From the NCBI GenBank assembly GCA_009699665.1, contig WLNS01000033.1, positions 1 through 12,797 of the forward strand: a stretch of DNA of 12,797 nucleotides, read 5' to 3'. The notes under the pieces were generated by a model. It did no database searches and was not told the DNA's origin. It was given only the letters and a program-made list of their open reading frames with translations. This document shows positions 1 to 6,844 of the stretch, piece by piece. How positions within the stretch are numbered: the stretch's first letter is position 1; each line of letters starts with the position of its first letter. The position numbers and the translations under genes were made by a program. This DNA comes from Actinomycetota bacterium (lineage in GTDB: Bacteria; Actinomycetota; Actinomycetes; Actinomycetales; Microbacteriaceae).

Positions 1-484
1 CGACACTGGCCTCACCATCTTGCGTCTGCAGAATGTTTACGGTCCTGGGCAATCGCTCATCAACTCCTATACGGGCATCGTCTCTTTGTTCTCTCAGTGG
101 GCACGTGAGGGAAAGACCATCCCGGTCTATGAGGATGGACAGATCGTTCGCGACTTTGTATTCATCGACGATGTTGTGTCGGCTTTTGTCGCGGCAAGCG
201 GCCGACAGCCTAAAAAAAACGACGTGCCCTTTGACATTGGGGTGGGAGGCGTGGCAACTATTCTCGACGCGGCCACGTTCATCGCCTCCTACTACTCGGC
301 CCCTGCTCCTGAAATCACCGGGGCTTTTCGTGACGGAGACGTGCGTCACGCGTCATGCGACATTGAACTATCTAAGACTGAGTTGTCATGGATTCCGCAG
401 TGGTCTGTGGAGCGCGGCCTGTCGGCGCTCCAGGAATGGATTGGCGCTCAGATTGAGGCGGGCGAGCCTCACATCACGTCCTAG
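1..484 (+). CDS. NAD-dependent sugar-nucleotide epimerase, probably dTDP-L-rhamnose 4-epimerase (C-terminal part)
   Basis: This is the C-terminal 160 residues of an extended short-chain dehydrogenase/reductase, cut by the left window edge; the reading frame starts at base 2. The sequence shows LRLQNVYGPGQSL near the start, NSYTGIVSLFS just after, and the substrate-domain signature RDFVFIDDVV about 50 residues in, all typical of the UDP-glucose 4-epimerase-like family. The combination QNVYGPGQSL plus (N)xYTGI is one I associate with dTDP-L-rhamnose 4-epimerases, which make dTDP-6-deoxy-L-talose in the cytoplasm. The nearby rmlA fits a dTDP-sugar route. The Rossmann GxxGxxG motif and the catalytic YxxxK lie outside the window and cannot be checked. 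It ends three bases before the convergent glycosyltransferase ends. The epimerase family is certain. The substrate is an inference; a UDP-hexose 4-epimerase or a dehydratase is possible. Confidence 0.85.
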   Translation, partial: DTGLTILRLQNVYGPGQSLINSYTGIVSLFSQWAREGKTIPVYEDGQIVRDFVFIDDVVSAFVAASGRQPKKNDVPFDIGVGGVATILDAATFIASYYSAPAPEITGAFRDGDVRHASCDIELSKTELSWIPQWSVERGLSALQEWIGAQIEAGEPHITS

Positions 485-487
485 CGT

Positions 488-1447
488 CTAGCCTTGAGGA
501 AAGTCCCGATAGGGCAAACCAAGGATATGGCGCGTCAGGGTAGAAATTCCTTCTGAGTTTCGCGCCAGGATGGCTCGCGGAAGATCGGTGAATGCGTGCA
601 TCCGCGACATGGCGTGCCGAGATGAGACGCGCGCCGCTCTCTTCCAACCTTGGAGTTTTAGTAGTCGTGACGACTCAAGGAAGAAGGCACGCTCTTCTCT
701 AAATTTTCTGCCGTTTGGACCCGTGACTGCAGAGAGACTCGCCGAGTGGCGACGGTATTGAAAAACAATCTCCCGGTCGATTAACAGGGTGCCATTGCCC
801 ATAGAGATGCTCGTGAGCATGGATAAGTCCTGCACGATGTTGAGGTCGACACGAAATCCAATAGCGGCAACTGTGTCGCGACGCCAGACCAGTGAGGGGA
901 AGTACGTCCAATTTCCGCGCAGCAGGCTCGAGGCTAGGCGTTCACCGGTGAATGCTTGGGTGGAAGAAGTCGTTCTCAGGCGCAGCATGTGTTTGATGCG
1001 GTCGGCCAAAGGTAAATAGACCTGCCCATCCTCGTCGATGACCTCAACCCCTGGTTGGATGACGTCGACATCAGGGAACTGGGCGATGAGTTCGCGAACC
1101 CGGGCAACATAGCCGGGGAGCAAAATGTCGTCGCACCCCACAATTGTGAGAAACGTGGTGGGGGCGAGGTCAACACCCTTGTTGAAGTTTCGACTGGGCA
1201 TGAGGTTGTGAGTGTTGCGAATGTAGGTGATGCGTTCATCGTCGAGTTGACTCGCCCACTTTCCCGGCGCCTTGTCGGGGTACATGTCATCAATGATCAC
1301 GAGGGTCCAATGTGGATCCGTCTGAGCCAGGATGCTCTGAACAGCCAAAATGAAGTGATCGGGCCGTCCGTAAAAGGGCATCACGATCGTTAGTGGCTGC
1401 CCAACTTCATTCACCTCTGTATCGTAGCGGGGCACGACAACAGCCAT
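488..1447 (-). CDS. Family 2 glycosyltransferase (GT-A fold)
   Basis: Predicted inverting glycosyltransferase of 319 residues acting on the cytoplasmic face of the membrane in polysaccharide assembly. Residues 19-28 (LTIVMPFYGR) begin the nucleotide-binding half. IIDD sits at 51-54, and the DXD-like metal site GCDDILLPGY at 104-113. WTYFPSLVWRR at 180-190 and DLNIVQDLSML at 201-211 are in the place of the acceptor-site and general-base region of GT2 enzymes. Donor and acceptor cannot be read from sequence. The frame stays open upstream to a TTG at 1513, only 8 bases from the rmlA start. I prefer the ATG at 1447, because that leaves room for a promoter and the GT-A fold still starts 18 residues later. 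Neither start has a good ribosome-binding site, so it is uncertain. The gene is divergent from rmlA and convergent with the epimerase. Confidence 0.88.
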   Translation of the reverse strand: MAVVVPRYDTEVNEVGQPLTIVMPFYGRPDHFILAVQSILAQTDPHWTLVIIDDMYPDKAPGKWASQLDDERITYIRNTHNLMPSRNFNKGVDLAPTTFLTIVGCDDILLPGYVARVRELIAQFPDVDVIQPGVEVIDEDGQVYLPLADRIKHMLRLRTTSSTQAFTGERLASSLLRGNWTYFPSLVWRRDTVAAIGFRVDLNIVQDLSMLTSISMGNGTLLIDREIVFQYRRHSASLSAVTGPNGRKFREERAFFLESSRLLKLQGWKRAARVSSRHAMSRMHAFTDLPRAILARNSEGISTLTRHILGLPYRDFPQG

Positions 1448-1468
1448 CGGTGAGCGCGGCTCGACGGT

Positions 1469-1474
1469 TAGACT
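1469..1474 (+). promoter_or_regulatory. Candidate -10 element for rmlA (TAGACT)
   Basis: TAGACT matches the actinobacterial TANNNT -10 pattern. Transcription starting about 7 bases later would give an rmlA leader of roughly 40 bases containing the inverted repeat at 1480-1500. No convincing -35 is visible at 16-18 bases upstream. This is inferred from sequence only. Confidence 0.35.
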
Positions 1475-1479
1475 CGAGT

Positions 1480-1500
1480 TCGAACAAGTTTGTTGATCGA
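1480..1500. repeat. Imperfect inverted repeat in the rmlA leader
   Basis: The arms are TCGAACAA and TTGTT-GA-TCGA around a GT centre; the core AACAA-GT-TTGTT is perfect, and two extra bases (GA) interrupt the right arm. It lies between the divergent GT2 gene and rmlA, downstream of the candidate -10 element. It could be an operator for the divergent pair or simply a chance repeat. Confidence 0.3.
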
Positions 1501-1521
1501 ATGAAGTGAGCAAAGAAGTTT

Positions 1522-2385
1522 ATGCGCGGAATAATTCTTGCCGGTGGGTCAGGGACCCGGTTGTGGCCCATCACCAAAGGAATCTCAAAGCAGCTGATGC
1601 CGGTTTTCGACAAACCCATGATCTATTACCCCCTCTCGACGCTCATGATGGCGGGCATCCGTGAGGTCCTGGTGATTACGACGCCCGAGTACTCTGATCA
1701 GTTTCGTAATCTCTTGGGCGACGGCAGCGACCTCGGCATGTCAATTGACTATGCAACCCAGCCCTCGCCGGATGGCCTGGCTCAGGCGTTCATCATCGGC
1801 GAAGAATTTGTGGGAGACCAGTCTGTGGCCCTCGTTCTGGGCGACAACATATTTCACGGTGGCGGCCTCGGCACTTCCCTCAGCCGAAACAACGACATTG
1901 ACGGTGCGGTCATTTTCGCCTACCAGGTAGCGAATCCGCAGGCCTACGGCGTGGTTGAGTTCGACGCCAGTTTCCGTGCCATCTCGATTGAAGAGAAGCC
2001 GGTGAAACCGAAGAGTAATTTTGCGATTCCGGGCTTGTACTTCTATGACAACTCGGTCATTGAGATCGCCAAGAGCGTCGTGCCGAGTGCGCGGGGTGAA
2101 CTCGAGATTAGCTCGGTGAATGAGGAATACCTGAATCGGGGAGCTCTCAAGGTTGAAGTTCTCGATCGAGGCACAGCGTGGCTCGACACGGGCACATTTG
2201 AATCGATGATTCAAGCCTCTGAGTATGTGCGCGTCATTGAAGAACGCCAGGGTTTCAAAATTGGTTGCATCGAAGAAATTGCTTGGCGCGCGGGGTGGAT
2301 TACCGACGCCCAATTGGGCGATCTTGCCAAGCCATTGCTGAAGAGTGGCTATGGACAATATCTGACCCAGGTGCTCAAGGGATGA
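1522..2385 (+). CDS. rmlA: Glucose-1-phosphate thymidylyltransferase RmlA
   Basis: Cytoplasmic enzyme that joins dTTP and glucose-1-phosphate to make dTDP-glucose, the first step of the dTDP-L-rhamnose pathway. The 287-residue length is normal for the family. The nucleotidyltransferase signature GGSGTRLWP sits at residues 8-16, with Arg13 and Lys23 in the usual active-site places. QPSPDGLAQA at 80-89 is the thymine/deoxyribose contact loop. LGDN at 106-109 carries the first metal-binding Asp (Asp108), EEKP is at 157-160, and LDTGT at 221-225 carries the second (Asp222). The ATG at 1522 follows a weak AAGAAG ribosome-binding site. The stop overlaps the next start by four bases (ATGA), so the downstream glycosyltransferase is translationally coupled. 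rmlB, rmlC and rmlD are not in the window. The call is firm. Confidence 0.97.
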   Translation: MRGIILAGGSGTRLWPITKGISKQLMPVFDKPMIYYPLSTLMMAGIREVLVITTPEYSDQFRNLLGDGSDLGMSIDYATQPSPDGLAQAFIIGEEFVGDQSVALVLGDNIFHGGGLGTSLSRNNDIDGAVIFAYQVANPQAYGVVEFDASFRAISIEEKPVKPKSNFAIPGLYFYDNSVIEIAKSVVPSARGELEISSVNEEYLNRGALKVEVLDRGTAWLDTGTFESMIQASEYVRVIEERQGFKIGCIEEIAWRAGWITDAQLGDLAKPLLKSGYGQYLTQVLKG

Positions 2386-3719
2386 CCACGCAGGTCTCGC
2401 GTCGTGTTCTGATCGTGACGGGCGACCCTCTCGGTGCGCGACTGTCGGGGCCAGGCATTCGCGCGTGGCAGATTGCGCAGTCCCTGAGCGTTTCACACGA
2501 CGTGCGTTTGATTAGTTTTACGCGGGCCGAAACATCATCAACAGATTTCATGGTCACATTCGTTCGCCCGAAAGATAATCGCGCCATGGCCGCTCACGAA
2601 AAATGGGCGGATGTCATTATCATTCAGGGACACGTTCTGGGAGTGTTCCGAAGACTTCGTCGGTCACGCAAGAAGATGGTTGTCGATATTTACGATCCCA
2701 TGCATCTTGAGCAGTTGGAGCAGGGTCGTCACCTCGGCCCGTCTGCCTGGCGTGACCGCATTGCGAGTGCCGATCGATCCTTGGACTTTCAACTCCGCCG
2801 CGGTGACTTCTTCATGTGCGCCTCGGAACGTCAGCGCATGTTTTGGCTAGGGCAGTTGATGAGTGCCGGTCGCATTAATCCGGACACATATGCCGCTGAC
2901 GTGACCCTGCGGAACCTGATTGACGTTGTTCCTTTTGGGCTCTCACGAGAACTACCACAGGTAACGGGCTCAGCGATTCGCGGCGTCGTCCCCGGAATTG
3001 GACCAAAGGACAAGGTGTTGCTGTGGAGCGGTGGACTCTACGACTGGTTCGATCCGCTTAACCTGATTCGTGCCGTGGCGGAGCTCGCAAAGCGGCGTCC
3101 CAACGTGCGCCTCTTCTTCATGGGAACTCAACACCCCAACCCCGACGTGCCGCCCATGCCGATTGTCCAGAAGTCTCGTGACCTGGCGGCCGAGTTGGGC
3201 GTGCTCGACTCACACGTTTTCTTTAACGACCAGTGGGTGGATTTTGACAAGCGACAGAACTATCTGCTCGACGCCGACGCGGGCGTAAGCACACACTTTG
3301 ACCACGTCGAGACCCAGTTCTCCTTCCGCACGCGCATTTTGGACTATCTCTGGACTAAGTTGCCGATGGTAGTCACCACAGGAGATTATTTCGCGGATCT
3401 GGTAGCTGAGCAGGGTCTTGGCCGCGTTGTGTCGGCCGAAGATGTGGCGGCCTTGGCCGCCGCCCTTGAGGATGTGTTGTATACCGCAAAGGATCGTGTG
3501 ACGATGCGCGATCACCTCACCAAGGTGAGAGAGAAGTTTTTTTGGGACGTGGTTCTGACCCCTCTGATCACCTACGTCAACGATGTCACGTATGCCGCCG
3601 ACCACGAAGACCTTTCTCGAAGCGGTTTTCGCCTACCCCTTCTCGTGAGGGTGGGGTATCTTGCTGCTTCCGTTCGACATCGGTGGGTGCGCGGGCGAGA
3701 CATGCTCTTGCGGCGCTAG
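2382..3719 (+). CDS. GT-B fold glycosyltransferase (GT4-like)
   Basis: Predicted cytoplasmic nucleotide-sugar glycosyltransferase of 445 residues. The N-terminal Rossmann domain begins RRVLIVTGDP (7-16) and has the donor/acceptor loop SGPGIRAW (22-29). The linker enters the C-terminal domain at LLWSGGLYDW (213-222), the usual start of the nucleotide-binding half of GT4-like enzymes. Residues 310-330 (from ETQFSFRTRILDYL to LPMV) match the conserved helix contacting the nucleotide diphosphate; SAEDVAALAAAL (351-362) follows in the normal order. The frame is open further upstream inside rmlA, but the ATG at 2382 overlaps the rmlA stop and begins the conserved fold at once, so I use it. The last four bases, CTAG, are shared with the stop of the convergent DUF2142 gene. 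Sugar specificity is unknown. Co-transcription with rmlA suggests, weakly, a dTDP-sugar donor. Confidence 0.87.
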   Translation: MTTQVSRRVLIVTGDPLGARLSGPGIRAWQIAQSLSVSHDVRLISFTRAETSSTDFMVTFVRPKDNRAMAAHEKWADVIIIQGHVLGVFRRLRRSRKKMVVDIYDPMHLEQLEQGRHLGPSAWRDRIASADRSLDFQLRRGDFFMCASERQRMFWLGQLMSAGRINPDTYAADVTLRNLIDVVPFGLSRELPQVTGSAIRGVVPGIGPKDKVLLWSGGLYDWFDPLNLIRAVAELAKRRPNVRLFFMGTQHPNPDVPPMPIVQKSRDLAAELGVLDSHVFFNDQWVDFDKRQNYLLDADAGVSTHFDHVETQFSFRTRILDYLWTKLPMVVTTGDYFADLVAEQGLGRVVSAEDVAALAAALEDVLYTAKDRVTMRDHLTKVREKFFWDVVLTPLITYVNDVTYAADHEDLSRSGFRLPLLVRVGYLAASVRHRWVRGRDMLLRR

Positions 3720-5245
3720 ATTTCTGATATCGCTGAGGATTTTTGGGTGGTGCCACGCGCAAACCGGAGCCCAGAGAGACTCAGGAACTCGGCAACGAAG
3801 TACGTGCTGAGTGTTGCGAAAATGCCAAAGAGAATGGTCGATATCGCCCATACGGTCATTGGCGTCGGTCCGCTAGTCCACCACCATGCGGGGGAGGCGT
3901 CAAGGTTGAAGCTCGGGTGTCCCGTTCCCACAATGTAGCGCTGCATGTTCACGTGGATGGCAACAGAATTTGCCAGGGTCAGGAGTCCGACAATGATCCA
4001 GAGCGGGAGCGCGGTCAGCCGAACTTTTTTCGCGAGTGACACCACGGCGAGCGTCACGAGCATGATGATCAGTGGGTAGATGTATCGGGGTTGCACATTT
4101 GCGCCAACGAGATTTCCATTTCGCACCAAGACGTAGAGGGGAATAGCCACGAGGGCGGAGAACACCAGACCCATGGCCACTCCCGTTTTTCGCGTGAGGT
4201 TGGTGAGTGAGACAAAAAGGATTCCGAACACGATGAAGCACATCGAGACCCAGACGATTCCGGGCATTGCGGTATCGAGCCAACCCAAACCGGTCAGTCC
4301 TAGCGCGCCGGCCCACAAACTGGGCATTGCTGCCAGATTTGCCACGGCGAGCTGTATGGCCTGACCAAGATTTTCGGGCGGCTGGCTGGCGGCGGCGAGG
4401 TCGGCGGTTCCCTGTCGTGCTGATAGGAATAATGCCACCGACACCGTACCGATAACTGCGGGAAGCCACAGTCTCTGCCAGTGCAAACGAGCAGCGGGCC
4501 ACGAGACCATTAGCGCTGCGGCGGTCGCAATCACACTGTAAATCGCTGAGTCGGAACGAGAACCCGCGCCGATAAGTGCAGCGAGAACCCCCAAGGTTGA
4601 GAGAACAATGAGGCGCCAACGCGTGCGTTCAGTCATGACTCCCAGCGTCGAGAAAAAGACGACAATCGAAGATGTGATGGCCCACGAACTGGGGTTCACG
4701 CTCGGAATGAGAAACATGCCGAGCGGAACAAGTGTGAGCGCCGCGGACCACATCAACAGGGACCCCCGCCGGCGCCCAAGGGCGATCACGGTGGCCCCGA
4801 TGAGAACGCTCAATACCACGGCGTTAAAGACTCGAATTCGAATGACCGACGCCTCTACATTGTCGGTGACAAACCAGCTGGTGACCCAGTAGTAAACCGG
4901 AGGATACGCATTGTCGGCATTGCTGCGCGAAGTCTCAATGAGGTCGGTGGGCAAGTTGATTGTGCATGACGCGTTCTGTTTGGGGTGAAACGCGTAACAC
5001 GCCGAAGCGACGACGATGGCGCGTGGTACCGCAACCGCACCCTCCGAACTCGCCTTCTCGCAGAGACCCACTTGCACGCCGTGACCGCACCAGATACTGG
5101 GGAGATGAAAGTCCTCGTCGGGCGACGCCCCTACCGGCGACGCCAGTGCCCACATAGACAGTGACCCGAGAAGACTTAGTGCGGCTGCGGCCACAAGCAG
5201 GGGGCGTCGAAAGACCCGAACGAACTCTCGGGCGCGAGAAATCAC
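3716..5245 (-). CDS. DUF2142 polytopic membrane protein, putative GT-C-like
   Basis: Integral membrane protein of 509 residues with about 11-13 predicted membrane segments. A first helix at roughly 15-36 leads to a large extracytoplasmic loop. The loop has SPDEDFH (41-47), four cysteines (53, 62, 83, 94) that could form disulfides, and YPPVYYWV (114-121). PSVNPSSWAI follows at 181-190. PDE..H, YPP..Y and the SVNP motif together identify DUF2142. This family is common in actinobacterial surface-polysaccharide clusters but has no settled function that I know of. An acidic first outer loop in a many-helix protein resembles GT-C transferases using polyprenyl-phosphate sugars, so I infer such a role with low certainty. 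The start is the GTG at 5245; no strong ribosome-binding site is seen. It is transcribed alone, divergent from the coiled-coil gene. Confidence 0.85.
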   Translation of the reverse strand: MISRAREFVRVFRRPLLVAAAALSLLGSLSMWALASPVGASPDEDFHLPSIWCGHGVQVGLCEKASSEGAVAVPRAIVVASACYAFHPKQNASCTINLPTDLIETSRSNADNAYPPVYYWVTSWFVTDNVEASVIRIRVFNAVVLSVLIGATVIALGRRRGSLLMWSAALTLVPLGMFLIPSVNPSSWAITSSIVVFFSTLGVMTERTRWRLIVLSTLGVLAALIGAGSRSDSAIYSVIATAAALMVSWPAARLHWQRLWLPAVIGTVSVALFLSARQGTADLAAASQPPENLGQAIQLAVANLAAMPSLWAGALGLTGLGWLDTAMPGIVWVSMCFIVFGILFVSLTNLTRKTGVAMGLVFSALVAIPLYVLVRNGNLVGANVQPRYIYPLIIMLVTLAVVSLAKKVRLTALPLWIIVGLLTLANSVAIHVNMQRYIVGTGHPSFNLDASPAWWWTSGPTPMTVWAISTILFGIFATLSTYFVAEFLSLSGLRFARGTTQKSSAISEI

Positions 5246-5286
5246 GGGTGCTCACAATCGTTGGCGTCAAGAGTCTTGGTCCGGCT

Positions 5287-5296
5287 TAGGTTACCA
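5287..5296. promoter_or_regulatory. Candidate bidirectional -10 element (TAGGTTA / TAACCTA)
   Basis: On the + strand TAGGTT (5287-5292) and on the - strand TAACCT (5293-5288) both fit TANNNT, so the two -10 boxes overlap almost completely. On the - strand the box is preceded by TGG, giving an extended -10 (TGGTAACCT). It would serve DUF2142 leftward, with a leader of about 36 bases, and the coiled-coil gene rightward, with a leader of about 50 bases. It lies in the 104-base divergent gap, the largest in the window. The prediction is from sequence only. Confidence 0.4.
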
Positions 5297-5332
5297 GTTG
5301 CCCCGCCACAGATATCATGAAGCAGACCCGTC

Positions 5333-5342
5333 GAGAAGGGAG
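5333..5342 (+). promoter_or_regulatory. Ribosome-binding site fixing the coiled-coil gene start
   Basis: GAGAAGGGAG lies 7 bases before the ATG at 5350. It is strongly purine-rich and well spaced. This favours 5350 over the in-frame ATG at 5317, which has no such site. Confidence 0.65.
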
Positions 5343-5349
5343 TCACCGG

Positions 5350-5589
5350 ATGGCTACATCCAACAAAAATGTTCTTCCGGTTGACGATGACACGCGTTTG
5401 CGTCAACTCGCGCTGATTGATCGAATCATCGCCCTCGAGGTTGAAAACGCTCGACTGCGCATTCAGGCCGGTCAGCCCGCTCAGCACCTGATGCAGACCA
5501 CGACCTGGCGCGTGGGGTCAGCCATTGTCTCTCCCCTCGCAAAACTTCGACGCGTCTTCGCGAGAAAACAAACTCGGAGCGCGCCGTAG
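5350..5589 (+). CDS. Small coiled-coil protein with a TTTWRVGS module
   Basis: A 79-residue protein with no signal peptide or membrane helix. Residues 15-39 form a heptad-like helix (LRQLALIDRIIALEVENARLR is its core, split here at LRQLALIDRI and IALEVENARLR), a likely short coiled coil. It is followed by TTTWRVGSAIVSPLAKLRRVF near residues 48-68 (core TTTWRVGS and SPLAKLR) and a basic tail. The same coiled coil plus (S/T)WR...PL module is often seen fused to GT2 domains in actinobacterial and proteobacterial sugar clusters; here it is a separate gene. Its stop and the next GTG share one base (TAGTG), so the two are made together and probably act together. Its role, perhaps oligomerisation or membrane attachment of the GT2, is inferred. 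Confidence 0.7.
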   Translation: MATSNKNVLPVDDDTRLRQLALIDRIIALEVENARLRIQAGQPAQHLMQTTTWRVGSAIVSPLAKLRRVFARKQTRSAP

Positions 5590-6428
5590 TGGTTCCCACG
5601 ACACCACAGCCCAGAAGTAAAACAGCACCGGGCACGCCCGCCATCTCGATTGTTATCCCCACGAGGGCGCAACGAGCTGCAGACGGCTCGGCCAGCGTCG
5701 TTGTGGCCTGTGTGACGAGCATTGTTAAGCAGTCCACATACCGAGACTTTGAAATTATTGTCGTTCATGATGCCGGGGCTGAACCGGATGTGCTCGCCGC
5801 TCTAAAAAAAATCGCAGGCGCGTCGTTGAGCCTGGTTAGGTTTGACGGCCCGTTCAACTTTTCGCGCAAGATGAACCACGGGGTGATTCAGGCGCGCGGC
5901 AACTTTATTCTGAGCATGAATGATGATGTCGAAATCATTTCTCCGGATTGGATCGAGCAGCTGCGCGAGACTATTGAGCCCGCGGATGTTGCGATGGTGG
6001 GGGCCATGCTTTATTTTGCCAACGGCACGATTCAACACGCGGGACATGCGCATGTCGGCGGCCTGCCTACTCACATCGGTATTGGGGAGCCTCGGGGATC
6101 CGCCGGGCCCGACGGTGATTATCTGGATGTGCGCGAACGCGTGGGAGTTACCGCCGCCTGTGCCCTCATTCGTCGCGACGCATTTGAACGAGTGGGCGGA
6201 TTCTGTGAACTCTTGCCCGGAAATTACAACGACGTCGATCTCTCACTCAAGTTACGATCCCTGGGTTATCGCATTTTGTGGACTCCCCGGGCCGAGCTCT
6301 ACCATTTCGAATCGGTGTCGCGTTCTCCAGAGATCTCAGGTTACGAATTGAATTTCTTGCACGACCGGTGGGGTTCAACGTTGGATGTCATCGATGTCAG
6401 CAACGCGGTAGTGGAATCTCGGCGCTAG
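5589..6428 (+). CDS. Family 2 glycosyltransferase, WcaA/rhamnosyltransferase-like
   Basis: Inverting GT-A glycosyltransferase of 279 residues. AISIVIPTR at 18-26 opens the fold. FDGPFNFSRKMNHGV (85-99) is the conserved stretch before the metal site MNDDVE (110-115). The acceptor region follows with IQHAGHAHVGG (148-158) and VTAACALIRR (187-196). The catalytic-base region GNYNDVDLSLKL is at 211-222, and the end motif YHFESVSR at 238-245. All key acidic residues are present. Larger relatives carry an N-terminal coiled-coil/SWR segment, which here is the separate gene upstream. The GTG at 5589 overlaps that gene's stop by one base, and a GGAG lies 10 bases before it. The gene ends in a CTAG shared with the stop of the convergent DUF2304 gene. 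Donor and acceptor are unknown. Confidence 0.9.
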   Translation: MVPTTPQPRSKTAPGTPAISIVIPTRAQRAADGSASVVVACVTSIVKQSTYRDFEIIVVHDAGAEPDVLAALKKIAGASLSLVRFDGPFNFSRKMNHGVIQARGNFILSMNDDVEIISPDWIEQLRETIEPADVAMVGAMLYFANGTIQHAGHAHVGGLPTHIGIGEPRGSAGPDGDYLDVRERVGVTAACALIRRDAFERVGGFCELLPGNYNDVDLSLKLRSLGYRILWTPRAELYHFESVSRSPEISGYELNFLHDRWGSTLDVIDVSNAVVESRR

Positions 6429-6844
6429 GTACGGCGGTTCGGTTTCTTCGCGCCGGTCGTTCGGACGGAACTGCCCGTGCGCTCAGGGGAGTCAGCGGCG
6501 GATTCGATCGTTTCGAGTCGCTGTTTCAGCAGGGCAACTTCTTCGGTGAGCACACGTAGTTTTTTCTCGTGAGAAGTAATCTCTGAACTGTGCTGCAGGG
6601 CCAAGAGCGCTAAGACACCAACAGCCAAGAAGAGGCTCAGATTGATGGGTACGGCAACACCGAGAAGACGGGCCATAAAACCCAACGTCGCGGGGAAGAT
6701 GGTGATGATGAGAATGACGACGCCACCCACAAGCCACCAAATCGCGTGCCGTTCGCGCAGGCGTCCGTGGCGCATCATCTGAACGACCGTCACGAGAATA
6801 ACAAGGGCCACGAGTATTCCCGTGAGGTAAGTCCAAATCGTCAT
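6425..6844 (-). CDS. DUF2304 family small membrane protein
   Basis: A 139-residue protein with three predicted membrane helices (about 4-22, 36-53 and 67-85). The cytoplasmic signature RLRERHAIWW (28-37) lies between the first two, and a coiled-coil tail runs about 90-116 before a basic end. RLRERxAxWW and the length are typical of DUF2304. These proteins usually sit next to DPM-type GT2 enzymes; by analogy with GtrA beside GtrB they may anchor the enzyme or help move its polyprenyl-phosphate-sugar product. That role is inferred. The ATG at 6844 lies 6 bases after GAGAGG and overlaps the stop of the upstream GT2 by one base (TGATG). A GTG one codon earlier is possible but sits too close to the ribosome-binding site. 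Confidence 0.87.
   Translation of the reverse strand: MTIWTYLTGILVALVILVTVVQMMRHGRLRERHAIWWLVGGVVILIITIFPATLGFMARLLGVAVPINLSLFLAVGVLALLALQHSSEITSHEKKLRVLTEEVALLKQRLETIESAADSPERTGSSVRTTGAKKPNRRT

Noticed and set aside
1741..2496. 251-codon open frame antisense to rmlA
   Set aside because: It mirrors the strongly conserved rmlA frame, has no recognisable domain or ribosome-binding site, and runs into the next gene's start region.
3900..4619. 239-codon minus-strand frame inside the DUF2142 gene
   Set aside because: Its product is rich in Arg, Cys and His with no membrane segments, while the overlapping frame gives a coherent DUF2142 protein.
5317..5349. Upstream in-frame ATG of the coiled-coil gene
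   Set aside because: It would place the strong ribosome-binding site inside the coding region; the ATG at 5350 is ideally spaced from that site.
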